Shown one piece after another: positions 46,801 to 58,270 of a stretch of 64,000 nucleotides of DNA. The number at the start of each line of letters is the position of its first letter. Position 1 is the first letter of the stretch. The DNA is taken from assembly GCF_000003815.2 (NCBI RefSeq), contig NC_049981.1, positions 29,705,535-29,769,534 of the forward strand, read 5' to 3'. The notes under the pieces were generated by a model. That model was given only the letters and a program-made list of their open reading frames with translations, did not search any database and was not told the origin of the DNA. The translations under genes were made by a program, and so were the position numbers. The DNA comes from Branchiostoma floridae. Taxonomy: Eukaryota > Chordata > Leptocardii > Amphioxiformes > Branchiostomatidae.

Positions 46801-48685
46801 CTTTGATCTTTCATGGCAATGCATCTGAAATATCTACTAGACAAGGCAGTTGTTGGCGGAAAACTTGGATAAAGAAATTAGATTAATTTGCTTGAAAGGT
46901 TTACTAAGAATCGCCGAAAGTTGCATGCAAGGATGCCATTTTATAGAGTGAATGAAGACCTTACATATATATTATATATACATTAACCATAGCCACTGCC
47001 TTCCAAGAAGAAGTCAAATCCAATAATAATAAATGCACCTTCAGTTTATTAGACATTAGTGTTATGTATTCTTTCGTTTTCTCCTGAGAATTGATGTTCG
47101 TGCAATTAGCCTTCGGGCATGATTTTGCACATAAATGACCGATGTATACTACTGGGTTAAGTACAGGTCACAACAAAAGGATTGATAGTTGGCAGATACA
47201 TGAAATGTATAATTTATAACCGCTATGCTGCTTTTGCCCTGGTAGGCGCCCAGTCTCGGACATCACAGTACATTTGTATACAACTGTTTTCCCCCTTTCC
47301 ACTAGGACGGCGCTCCTAGAATAATTGTGTAGAAAAGAAACGAATATTTGTACACTTTGTGTGTTTTTTTGTCTTTTCGGTCACGCTTTTACGTGTCGTA
47401 TGATATACCCAGTGACAGTGTAAAAGGGAAGGTTACACATATCCTATTTAGGTCGCAGTGAGAGGGCAGTGCGATCGCCGTCTAGTGGAAAGGGGGCCTA
47501 AGTACAGGTCGTGATGTTCAAAAGACTAGTTGACAGATACATGAAATAAATGATTTATAACCGCTATGTCGCCTTTACCCTACCAGGCGCCCAGTCTCGC
47601 CCATCGCAGCCGGCCGTGCACCACAAGACCGGGCGGGTCGAGAAGAGGAGATCAGCTCCCGTAAAAGTGGGTAGTTTTTCCCGCATGTGATTCTGAACAG
47701 TAAACACTTTGTTAAGTTTGTTTGTTTGTTTATCTAGATATCCATTAGAATGTACAAATTGCATGTAAATTCTATTCTTCATGAGTCCATATAAAAATCA
47801 AATACATAACATACAATACAAGTGTGAATCAAGAATAACATGAAGAAAAAAACATCGAAGTAAACTGAGATCTGTTAAGGGAAGCCGGCGTTGTTGTATT
47901 TTCTACTCCAACGGTATTTACGTTTTTGAAATATCATCGAAGAAAATCTTGTGATAGAATCGAATTATTCTTGCACCTTGAAATATTTTTTTTCATTAAC
48001 TGAAGTACGATAGAACTTCCGAAATGACAACATAGACTTCAAGATTCCAACATATATCTACTTGGTCATTCAAAATGACGAATGTGAATGAGTATTTCTT
48101 GCATCTTTCGTCGGTATTAAAATGAGAACTTTTGGGTGTGTACATAAGGATCTTTCTTCTTGCTATAATGAATTCTTGTTTTGAATACAATATCATGTTT
48201 GCAAATTTGACACGCACGATTGTAGGAATATATGTTTAACTAATAGTAAGGTTACTCTCCAAGCAGAGGTTAGGCTCCGGCTGTTTTTTGACGTTTTTTT
48301 CGGCGTTTTTATCGAGCTTTCTATTTTGCGGCCGCATCAAGTCGACATCAACAAAATAGTACGAAATAGAAAGCCCGATAAAAAACAAGCCTAAAAAACA
48401 AAAACAAAAAAACAAAAACAAAAAAACACCCGGAGCCTAGCCTCTGCTTGGAGAGTAAGTAAGGCAACTCTTAGCTTTTCTGTGCTTCTGACAACTTTAA
48501 TCGTATAAGGACTAGTCAGCGGCGCTGACCGCCCTGTCTTGATACTTCGCCTTTCCCTTAAAACAACATTGCACAAGTGGATAACATAGAGAACACTCAA
48601 CAAAACATGGGAGGGGCCAAAGAAATACCCTGTTCAAAGTGCAAATGTATTCTTCCACCTTGTAAAGACCGTGTTAATATATAGT

Positions 48686-48760
<75 letters not shown>

Positions 48761-51700
48761 AAGAGTGCGCATACGCGAAAACGAGAGAACGAGAGGCTGG
48801 AAGAGATCATAAGTGATTGAATAACAGCTATCATTATCATACCAGAATACCTATATGGCCTCCTTCGGTCAATATTGACCATGGTAGATATCAGTCGTAC
48901 AGCGTCGGCTGTGGCTAAAGAGTCCTATACGAGAATGACAGTCTCTGCCACACAGGGCACATCTGTAGGCTGACTCAGGTCTGTTGCAAAGTTCCTTTCT
49001 CAAGATGATCCGCTTTTTTTTCTGCCATGCGCATCAGTCTGATTTTAGCTGCCTGGACAGTGTGTCAAATTCCGTAAACAACAAAGTCAAACGGCCACAG
49101 TCTGTATACAAAAAAAATGCTTCATGATCAAAACAGAGCCTTGCTTAAAAAAAAAAAAACATTTCACCAGGCCACTAAACTCTGAGGTCGAGGGGACAAA
49201 GTCAAATTGACTTAGAAACCACGTGATGATTTTTTCCAGGAACAAGAACGTGCAATATAGGTACGGGCCTTCTCAGTAGCCCCTGCCACTCTCCAAGCAG
49301 AGGTTAGGCTCGGTCTGTTTTGGACATATATCGACAGGCATCAACACCACACTAATATAAACTCTCCTGCGCAGATATTGCCGATTCCTAAAAGTTTTGG
49401 AGAGTTCCTACCTGGACTTAACTAGATCTGATGTTTGGATGGTTCAATGATATGGTAGAGAGTCAAAGACTGTCCTTTAAAGGATCCTTGGAAAGTGGGA
49501 GTACCTGTAACAGTACTTGTTGACTTGAAGTAGATTGGTTTGAATGATTGGTCCTAACCAATAAAAGGATTTATGTTATTTAAGTCAATACGGTTTTATA
49601 CAATCTGTATGTACCAGTTATCGTAACTTAACTCGGGTTTGGTCAACTTTAGTTTGTAAGTTAGTTTGGTTTTGCAGAATTTTATGCATGACGTTTGTTC
49701 GGGGTTTACCCCTTGACCAAGGAACATTAAAAAAACGCCGTCGGGCGATATGTGTTTTTTACCCTCGTAAAATAACAATAAACAAACAAACAGACAAAAC
49801 TGGCGGTCACTTCGGAGGATGGCACTCAGACTTTTAGATGATTATGACGCCATTTACGTGGGATAGGTGTGTGGTTACAGATACGCGTCGCCTGGTACGG
49901 CCAGGAAGTCCTGTCTAGATTTCTTGCTTTAACAAGAAAAACTCACCGCACTTGTGCCACACCTTCTCAAGTAAAGTAAAATATCTGATTTACTTCCTTG
50001 TCTGCTTCCTTTTCCTTAAAGAACTTGAATACCCGACCACCGCACCCACCTAACTGTAAACATATTCATACCAGTGCCGTCACCAAGCGTGACGGCAGGT
50101 TGACACCTTTAAACATTTACTCTTCATTGAGGGATTGGAGATACTTGCGCATTATGCCATGTTGCAAGCCCCATCCAAGTTTGCGCAATGCCAGGTAATA
50201 TTTAGCTCTTGCAAGCCCCGCTCAAGTTTGCGCAATAGCAGGTATTGTTTAGCTGTTGCAAACCCCGTCCAAGTTTGCGCAATAGCAGGTAATGTTAACT
50301 TGTTGCAAGCCCTGCTGAACCTTGCGCAATGCCATGCTGATGTAAATCCTGAAGAGATCTGCGCAATATACCAAGTACAATAAGCCCATGGCTTTATTGT
50401 AAGCCCTCAGCTTTACTAAACCATGCAAATCCGTAGACGACTTCAACGATACTGTCGCTTTGTAAATCCGTCCCTTTCTTACTCAAGTTTTCCTTCAAAG
50501 GCAGTCGAGAAATTCATGCACACACGAAAATGCAGGGAAATATTTCATTTCTACGCACAAACGCGCTTCTATGTACTTTGAGGGCTTACGCTCGGTCAGT
50601 GACCTTTGACATCCAAACCTTGCACCTGTATATAAGTATAGAGTGTGGTTTAGGGTTCTGAACAAGGGAGGCTAGGAACGTTAAATAGAAGTCCCGTGTT
50701 TGAGGAGAGCCACACCTCGAGCATGTTAAAGAACCCACCACACTTATCGAAAAGAGTAGTGGTTCTACACATCTTGGTGTGAATGGGTCAAATCTGTTCA
50801 ATACAAACCTGGTGTGTTAACTACGTCATGAGGCGCTTTACTGGGCATGCAATACATAAAACATACAATACATACGTACAAATCATATCATACAACAAGG
50901 TCTCATCAAGACCTACCCACGTACCAAATACAAAGGCATTCTGGAGTTATACTAGTCAACTACTAAGGCCCCCTTTCCACTAGACGGCGATCGTGCTGCG
51001 CTCTCACTGCGACCTAAATAGGATATGTGTAATCTTTACTTTCACACTTGGTATATCATACAAAATGTAAAAGTGTGACTGAGAAGACAACAAAGCACAC
51101 AAGGTGTAAAAAGATTCGTTTCTTTTCTATAGAATTCGTTGAGCGATATGTCAAATTTTAGGTCGCAGAGAGAGCGCGGTGAGAGCGCCGTCCTAGTGGA
51201 AATGGGGTATTAGATACAAACACACGAACGCTACGGAAAACATAACCTTCTAGCGGAAGTAAAAATTCAATCCTCGTCTTTTATTACAGAACTGCCGACA
51301 GCACAGAGGGAAGCAGTTGGCTGCTCTCGAGAGGCAGACCCGTGAAGAAGCGCCATCTTTCGGAACCACCGACCAGTGCAAGTCGGAGAAATTACCTTCC
51401 GACCACGCGAACTACACCAAGTCAGATGGCGGTGAGTTGTTAAAAGCGCTTCGCTCACCAGAAAACTAAGAGTGGAACACTTATCCATTATAATAATAAC
51501 TTTAATAATTTTATTGCAAGATCACGCCCGAGTGCTTATTCCAAAGTAAAGACAGTGGTATACAGAACATGGACATCTACTTTAAATCTATGTCTTTTTA
51601 ATCTATATGAGGGGTTTGACTTCTTTTTCGTATGCAATTTGAGATGAATTGTCCAACATTTTCGAAAGTCCTCCTAGTTGAACGACTTAAGCAAGAAGAT

Positions 51701-54700
51701 TGTTTTTATACTGTTAAACCATCAAAGTGAATCACAAAGTATACAAGTGGAACAGACAATGAACCTAGTCTATGAAAAGATTCTGAATCTACGTTACCAA
51801 TGCGTTATAATTAGAAACTACAAAGATAGCACTTTACAGGGTATATGATGATCGAACTGCGACTTTTCCAATGACTCGCCGAAAATTTAGGAACAAAATA
51901 TGATTCATTATTTATTTGGATTCGTCATCTTCAGATACAAGGAAGTATATTTTGGTATAGATACTTACAACGGAAACAAAACTGTAGATGATTCAATCTT
52001 TCACATCTAGAAAACTTCCTAAAACAACACATTTCCACTAAAATCACAAAACCCACTGATCATTAAAAAGATTCCTTAGCCAGTGCCTCAAAAAAAAAAA
52101 ACACGTCAATCTCCCAGTAGTGTGCGTAAAATAATCAAATAGATCATTTTACCATTTTTATACTGTGCTGCATCGATGTGTACACTTTCAAGTAGCCTTC
52201 GGGCATTAGTTTGCAAATAAAGATTATTTAATAATTATGATATCCACGGGGCTTGTTGCAGAACTACCATTACCCGTTAAAGACCAAGGTTACTATAAAA
52301 CCACCCCATACATTCAGCTCACGTAAACTACCAGCCCTCAGTCTGGTCCCAACCACCATGGTGCTCACATCAGTGGTAGCAGGCTAAGACAGTTTAGCAA
52401 GTATTGGAGTTTCTCTCCAAAACAGTTTTGAAATGTACATAAGACAATTGTCATGAACAGATATAAGGAAGAACACATGCATGGTTACACATAAAGACTA
52501 TTCAACTTAGCTTCACAAGTCAGCTTACAAAGAAAGTATGAAGCATTTCTCTCCATGCTCTGATTGAAGGTGTGTCTTATTTCCCCGACAATCAATGAAA
52601 TACGGTTCTTGTCCCGTTTCAGCAGCCGAAGGTTTACTGCCCTTCCCTCCCAGCGCGCCGGAAGCCTGCCACCGTTCCCCCGGCCCTGGACAGCTCACGT
52701 GTCCCACCATCCCATCCAGCGCGCCCGATGCCTGTCACCATTCCCCCGGACAGCTCACCTGTCCCACCTTCAGCCCGCTAACCCGCATCAAGACAGAGTC
52801 TTCAAGTGACGACGGTACGGTACCGTTCAGAGCTTCAAAGTTCATTATTAGCCAGGCTTTACGCTTGCCGTAGTCTGTTTCTCTCTAACACTAAAGCTTC
52901 GTTAGTGTTAATAGAAATGTGTGTAAATGTGCAGAAGAATTGTCCTTCAGCTTCGCATGATCATGATGATAATAACATAGTGGAGGTGACTGATATTGAG
53001 TACAGTCGTCAGCCTACAAAGCAACCAAGAACGGACACTATCTGATTGTAACTCACAAGGCTCTCTAATATTATTTGATGTACTGACTTCACTTACGTTA
53101 TGTTCTTCACAGGACTGAGCGACAGTGATAGCAACAGTGACATCAGCGACAATGCGCCTACAGACGAAGAAGTAGTTGAGGTAAAGACAAAAACACTTTC
53201 TTTGCTTTGCTTAATCTCCACGCATGTCTTTCCTTCGTCTGTTTTGCACATGTCTTGAATGTGAAAAAGAAAAAAGTTAAGAGTAGTCCCATAAACTTTT
53301 TGAGGCCGTAGGGGTGTCGTTATCCACTGTGTCTAGGGCACGGTATTTGTGAGGCAGAGGTCATCCCTCTCCTTCAAATGCCTTTTACCTCCCCAACCGA
53401 AGTCAGATACCCATTTTTGCCCCCGAGGAAAGTCGTGTTAAGTGCCTTTCCGAAGGACAAAGCCTCTAGCCAGGTATCAGACCAAGGAGCTTCGCAAACT
53501 TGTGTTCGCTAGCCTACCCACTATGCCATTTGACGCCACGATTACAAAGAATCTGTCAGATGTAGAACTCGTCTTTAGACCAGAATTCGAACTACGCAAA
53601 TGAAAGTACATCTGAAAACGAAAGTGGATCTGAAATGGACTAAGTATGAAGCGGCCAGAAACTCGCTAGCCGGTACGAAACAAGCACAGGAGGTCCAGTT
53701 CTGGGAACGATACCGTTGCCATGGCGAACCTCCATCCCAGAAGGGTCGTTCCCAGAGCATTGTTCGTTTCACAGGAACGAAACTTGGCGATTGTTCACGT
53801 TCTGGGAAAAAGGTTTCGAACCTCGGCCATGTGGGATAAACACTCTAGTCGTCCAGGGCTTCCAAGAAGGCCAAGGGAAGGGGGACAAAACAAACCGGTC
53901 GTTAATAATAGCTTGTTTGAATCAGACGTTTGGTTGACCCAAACGATATTTCAATAGCGAGTGCAAAGAAATGTGCCCCACCCACACCTAAAGCACTCTG
54001 TTCAAATCGCATGCCATTTATTGCATGTATTATGAAGCCTTCGTGTATTTTGTCTACTTTTTCGTAATGTTTTTTTCTTTTTCTTTTTTCTTTTGTATTG
54101 TTGGGTTGCGTTCAGCTTTATTTGGTCCACTTTCTGGCATATGGAGTTGTATATTCAAGTGTGTTTTATTTTGGTCATATATTGTCAGATGCGTCTTTTG
54201 AGGGAACCACAACTAAGTTGTCTTCTATAATACATATCAGTACTCTATATCTATCGTTTTCTTTTTCCGTTTTTAACATGGTTTGGTTGCTACTTTCTGG
54301 TGTTGTATGTATCGTTATAAAAGTTTGTTTTGCATTTTCAGATGCTGTCATTCTAATACATGTAACGTTATATCAGTACTCTGTAATTACGTTTTTTCCC
54401 CACAGGACGTACTGGGACTTGAAGAAACCCACAGCAACAGGGGCAACAGTCCCGCCCGGGACGGCACAGATCTCGAAGACACGTCCTTTCCTCCTAACTC
54501 CGGCTTCCTCAGTCATTGGACCCCTAGCGGAAACATCGCGAACAACGGCTGGCTGGGATCGACTCCGCCCGAGCAGGCCTTCCAAAACACCGCGGTGTCT
54601 TGTGCGTCGTCCTCGGCCAACGTCGCTACCAACCCCGCCGTCGTTGTCCAGCCTGCCCGCTCGCTCGATCCCCTGACTCCGATCAACACCGACAGCTTGC

Positions 54701-55501
54701 TGACAACTTTGGGGATGGACGAATCCTCCATGAAGGAAATCATGAACATCCTGCTCAAAGCAAAGACGACACCTACCGGGCAGGCGGGGTACTCCACAGC
54801 GCTGACCACCACTGCCAGGTTGAGCGTACAACAGTCTGTGAGTTTTGGAGGAGTGCCCAACACGGTCCATATGAGCAACGCCCCAACAACAGGGCCCGCA
54901 CCCATGCAGACTTCAACCGCCTCTACGGTCCAAGCCCCACTGCCCAACTATTTCCACACCCAAGGTAAGAACGTGCTACTTATGATCAACCGTTTTTCTA
55001 GTTAGTAGCTGGACTTGGAAGTTGTATTGAATTGTCTTTCCACATTGATGAACTTTTTTTCTGAATCAAGTAAGTTTGGAATATCAAATTTGGATGATCG
55101 TACGTCCTTCGTTTCTGCATCAAGTTTAAAGTGTTATTCATCAACCAGGACGTTATATCTCATATAAAGACCTTGATATCAATAGAATGCCTGTGTGATT
55201 TTCTTTGCTATGGTATGAAATTCATTAAGAAGTGGAAACACACATGTATTATCAACCAAACTTGACATTTCAAACTTTTGCCATCTCTAATATGTAATCT
55301 TTCTCATTCTGAATCTAAACACTTCATATTTCAAAGGAAGTAATTCAAAATTGTTTTTTTACAGGTGTCTCGAGTACAATGAACCCCTTCAACGGTGTGG
55401 TTCCCGTAACGTCGGCCCCCACCCAGCCACAGTCACTTCTACACAGCCTTGTGCAGGGAGGTCCCACCAATATCATCACATCTACAACTGTTAGCGGGTG
55501 A
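43854..55501 (+). CDS. IRF: Interferon regulatory factor, IRF1/2-like
   Basis: IRFs are winged-helix transcription factors that bind GAAA repeats and control innate-immune genes in vertebrates. The coding exons are 43854-44027, 45372-45453, 45962-46162, 47587-47666, 51290-51431, 52623-52814, 53113-53180, 54406-54964 and 55365-55501. All have AG/GT borders and join in frame to 544 residues. The DNA-binding domain (about 29-145) has the five-tryptophan pattern: Trp34 (RMRPWLEQQ), Trp49 (FCWLDKK), Trp61 (VPWIHASS), Trp81 (FKAWAVHTG) and Trp106 (TWKANFRCALNSLPD). A basic stretch KPKRRKSRG follows it. Residues after 180 are low in complexity, rich in Ser, Pro and Thr, and contain IKTESSSDD, a possible SUMO and phosphorylation site. 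I see no IRF-association domain of the IRF3-9 kind, so an IRF1/2-like type is likeliest. The start is uncertain: ATGs at 43791 and 43902 are in the same frame, and an acceptor-like CCTTCCCAG at 43830-43838 favours 43854. Confidence 0.93.
45062..45270. repeat. CTCTACCAGACTCC repeat, copy 3, in IRF intron 1
   Basis: The left part repeats 34420-34530. The right end, CGATCTGTGGAACCTGGTAG, is the inverse end of the CTACCAGGCTCC family at 38535-38670. The stretch between holds GGCCGGCC palindromes. Confidence 0.6.
45545..45730 (-). repeat. tRNA-derived SINE, minus orientation, in IRF intron 2
   Basis: On the minus strand GAGTTCGATACTCG is the B-box-like word and is followed by GTGTAAAAAATGGGTACCTG and GACTTCGGTCGGGGAGG. 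Family as at 39920-40170. Confidence 0.65.
46370..46570. repeat. ACTGACTACGCTGG-type element, copy 2
   Basis: Shares GGATCGTAGAATTCGG, GTTTCCCCTCCGG and CCAGCGTAGTCAGTCTG with 37845-38060. It lies in the intron after the third IRF coding exon. Confidence 0.6.
47158..47270 (+). pseudogene. Partial copy of the acceptor side of IRF coding exon 4
   Basis: The intron end and exon start at 47499-47615 are repeated here. Both have TAAGTACAGG, GACAGATACATGAAAT or a close variant, TTTATAACCGCTATG, a pyrimidine-rich acceptor and GGCGCCCAGTCTCG as exon start. After about 20 exon bases this copy diverges (GACATCACAG in place of CCCATCGCAG) and has no matching donor, so it is probably not spliced as an exon. 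Confidence 0.7.
47291..47497. mobile_element. CCCCCTTTCCACTAG MITE, copy 2
   Basis: The ends CCCCCTTTCCACTAGGACGG and CGCCGTCTAGTGGAAAGGGG are inverse. It sits between the partial and the true acceptor of IRF coding exon 4, directly next to the true side. Confidence 0.8.
48253..48457. mobile_element. Mutator-like TIR MITE, ~205 bp
   Basis: The ends TACTCTCCAAGCAGAGGTTA and CTAGCCTCTGCTTGGAGAGTA are inverse, with inner GGCTCCGG and CCGGAGCC. The flanks AGTAAGGT and AGTAAGGC look like a target duplication with one change. The interior has T-rich left and A-rich right parts (CAAAAACAAAAAAAC), unlike the G/T tract of the copy at 12686. It lies in an IRF intron. Confidence 0.8.
48687..48758. repeat. 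(CA)n microsatellite
   Basis: About 36 uninterrupted CA dinucleotides within an IRF intron. It is likely to be length-variable. Confidence 0.95.
49288..49330. repeat. Solitary Mutator-type TIR end
   Basis: CTCTCCAAGCAGAGGTTAGG continues as CTCGGTCTGTTTTGGAC, as at the left end of the copy at 48253. I could not find the matching right end nearby. Similar single ends occur at 34159, 39757 and 46631. Confidence 0.5.
50160..50350 (+). repeat. ~47-bp tandem repeat, four degenerate units
   Basis: TTGCAAGCCCCGTCCAAG plus TTTGCGCAATAGCAGGTA repeats about four times with substitutions. The later units decay. It lies in the IRF intron before coding exon 5. Confidence 0.8.
50665..50790 (+). repeat. 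SINE tail fragment
   Basis: Carries AACGTTAAATAGAAGTCCCG, TGAGGAGAGCCACACC and AACCCACCACACTTATCGAA, the 3' part of the SINE at 20560-20880. Confidence 0.6.
50970..51210. mobile_element. CCCCCTTTCCACTAG MITE, copy 3
   Basis: The ends CCCCCTTTCCACTAGACGGC and GCCGTCCTAGTGGAAATGGG are inverse, and the interior matches 30872-31070. It lies about 80 bp upstream of the acceptor of IRF coding exon 5. Confidence 0.8.
53285..53525 (-). repeat. tRNA-derived SINE, minus orientation, in an IRF intron
   Basis: The minus strand shows GAAAGGCACTTAACACGAC, ATGGGTATCTGACTTCGG and TTGGGGAGGTAAAAGGC in family order. The tRNA-like head is poorly kept. Confidence 0.6.
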
Positions 55502-55828
55502 GCCCCTCCGAACCGAAATGGAATGAGCCACTATTGAGGAATTGAACAATACTCAGAACTGTATGATACCTGGGCGGTATCTACATTCCATATTGGTGCC
55601 CCTACCAGTCCGAATTCAACAGTACGGCCTGGGGCTCAATACTTAGATTTGAACAGTTTGAACTCGCTGCTGTCCAAAATTTGAACATGTACATGTAGCC
55701 GTTCAACTGTTTGCCCGGTTCTTTTGTTCTAACCGACGAATCAAGTTGTTGACGCAATGTGCATCTTTTGCTCTTTTAGCCATAAACTTGAGTTTGCTTG
55801 GGTTGGCATGATGTAAATAAATTACAAC

Positions 55829-55915
55829 ACGGTATTCCGTATATCGCCCTTGGTCCTGGCCCTAACTCCAAGTCAGGCCGCACCTCGGGCGATACGGAAT
55901 ACCCGGTGTTATATT
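55829..55915. mobile_element. TTCCGTATCGCC mini-MITE in the IRF 3' flank
   Basis: ACACGGTATTCCGTATATCG on the left and CGATACGGAATACCCGGTG on the right are near-inverse, over only about 87 bp. A related fragment lies at 18130-18195. It falls in the 3' untranslated region if the IRF transcript ends at 57007 or later. Confidence 0.65.
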
Positions 55916-57006
55916 CAAAATATACTTTCTGTACACAAAGTTTGTGATAAGACTTTAAAAGTCAGTAATAATTGTATTAGATATGGCCAGTCTCTTCTGT
56001 AAAACTGCCATTATTTTAAATACAGGCTTACATTACAGTCCGTTATGTATTTTTGTGTGTGCACTTTCTAAACTATTTGTTATAACGTTAAGAGCCTATG
56101 ACTATAACATAGCTGTTGCTACATGTATTTGATACATGTAGCCAAAGAAAACTACATACAAACATACAAGTTGGGCTAACTACTGTATAAAGTCCTGCAT
56201 GCTGCGATTGCATGAAGATAAGAGTGGTGGTGACAATATATGCAAGGAAAAACTACTCACAAAGTCTTGTGCCTAGATGCAACTTTCTGTAAGTACCATG
56301 TACAGCATGTATATCATTACGTTGTTATTGTTGATCAACTTAATGTACTATATATCTAACTGAACAGTGCCTATAGTATTTCATAGGCACCTTGTGTGTG
56401 ATGTTCAAAACGCTGACCACTGTGTGGCATGTACATGAGCTAAAGCATTGGTTCAAATGTACTTAATTTGAATATAAAAATCCTGATTCTTGTAGGATTA
56501 CGAGTTGATTGTTGATAGTGAACTTTAAACTTCATGAACTTATATTGGTTACAAACAACATGCATTCCAAAAAAATGACACTAAGTTGGAAGTCACAATT
56601 TTCTGTAATACATTTTTCAGCTACATCATACTATAGTTTATGCATGTATATACATTGTACAACTTACATCCTCTATAAGAAGCATTATTCCATGTTCTTG
56701 AATCTTGTAAATACATTGCAAGTCCATTTATGGAACAGACAACTGCTGCCTACCCATGTCGAGGACCCCAGCAGCAGTATAATCAAATACTGAATACTAC
56801 TAGCACTATGGGAGGTTTAGCTATTGTACATTTTCAATATCTTACAAAGATTTCAAAGCGTTCACAATATTTCAGGTGATAAAACTGGACTAAGTCAGAA
56901 AATCTAAATTTGAATCCTGTATATATCTATCTATCTACCTTGGTGGAGCTTGTGTTCATTGTATACTCAGGACTTGGTTGACTTCATTGTATTTTTCAAA
57001 GCACAG

Positions 57007-57012
57007 AATAAA
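57007..57012 (+). other. Candidate poly(A) signal of the IRF gene
   Basis: An AATAAA lies about 1.5 kb after the IRF stop codon. Other candidates are at 55816 and about 57493. The sequence alone cannot tell which one is used. Confidence 0.3.
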
Positions 57013-57204
57013 GTTCTCAATATCACATATTTTCCTGTGAAATAATTTGTGAATGTTAGTTTAATATTTTTCTGTCAGCTAGGTTGCAACTTCTTGCAGT
57101 ACATAGTGTACAGAATGCAATGTATTTACAGTGTTAATTGAACATTTGAACTGATTCAACATACTTAATTTTTCTATAAATAGATAAGTAAGACCCTATC
57201 TAAA

Positions 57205-57420
57205 CATTGGTGCAATGGCTAAGTGGTCGCCTTGCAATACCTGTTGGTAGGTCGTGAGTTTGATCCCCGGCTGCGACATACCTAAGACTTTTAAATTGTA
57301 CTTGCTACTTTCTGTGCTGAGCACTCAGCATTTGCAAAAAAAGTATGGTACTTGAACACACACTGACCACTACGATTGGACTAGCCCCTGCTGTAGTGAT
57401 TGCACAAAAGTTGAACATCT
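57205..57420 (+). repeat. tRNA-derived SINE, best-preserved head
   Basis: The A-box-like TGGCTAAGTGGTCGC and the B-box-like GAGTTTGATCCCC are spaced as in a tRNA gene. The tail has GTGCTGAGCACTCAGCA and GTAGTGATTGCACAAAAG, shared with 19915-20110. It lies between the convergent IRF and helicase genes. Confidence 0.7.
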
Positions 57421-57800
57421 GGTGCGGTGAGAGTTTTAACTTGTTAAATATCTAAACAAATGATTGTAATGTTGTAATACCTGAGAATCTAGTACAATAA
57501 AGAACCCAAGTTCCTCAATATCCCATGTGAAGCAACATCCTCAATGCCAAGATACCTCAAAACGACAAAATGTGACAAACATTACAGGCCACACCAATCT
57601 ATATCTTTCGTTCTTGGACATTCAAAAATGAATCAAGAAGTCAAGATGAGGAAAACTTGAATAGGACTCTTTCACTACCTGAAAATGTTTGCATCAAGGC
57701 TTTAAGTTTCTTTTATAGGTAGCGTGCATAGTCCTCATAGCTTGTCGAAAAGTGCTAAGGGAAGTTCCCTGGTACAATGTACATAGCCTCGGTCTTCCCT

Positions 57801-58016
57801 GTTACGACCAGTGGAAGAATAGCTCTTCATGGAGCTACGTGTAAACTTGGTCGATATCATCTTCACTATTCTAATCCAAGAAGCAGAAATTAAATTGGTG
57901 CGACAAATGTTACGACCAGTGGAAGAATAGCTCTTCATGGAGCTACGTGTAAACTTGGTCGATATCATCTTCACTATTCTAATCCAAGAAGCAGAAATTA
58001 AATTGGTGCGACAAAT
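57801..58016 (+). repeat. Two identical 108-bp tandem units
   Basis: The unit GTTACGACCAGTGGAAGAAT to GGTGCGACAAAT is present twice, without any difference that I can see. The left unit continues from a SINE tail starting at 57716. The identity points to a very recent duplication or an assembly artefact. Confidence 0.85.
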
Positions 58017-58270
58017 GTAGTACTCCTTGTTCACTTCTTCATAAACAAAAAAGAAGTCGTATGTGAATTTTAAAGACAACACATGTGCTGTTTTGACTCA
58101 ACGATCTCTCGTTTGTATACCTCTGTAAGGCCAGACAAGACTAGTTTGAGATCTGTCCAACAAGAAATACACCTTGAGCTGCCTTAAAACGACACATTCA
58201 CACTCGCATGTGGAAAAACTCTTCACCCCTATTGGTCATCCAACTGCGCCGTGCACAGTTAATGATGACA

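Noticed and set aside
50160-50350. CRISPR-like repeat array
   Set aside because: The units are directly tandem with no unique spacers and they decay; the context is an animal intron.
57205-57300. Functional tRNA gene
   Set aside because: A and B boxes are present but the cloverleaf is not, and the same head with its own tail recurs at 19915, so it is a SINE. The same applies to 38319 and 23195.
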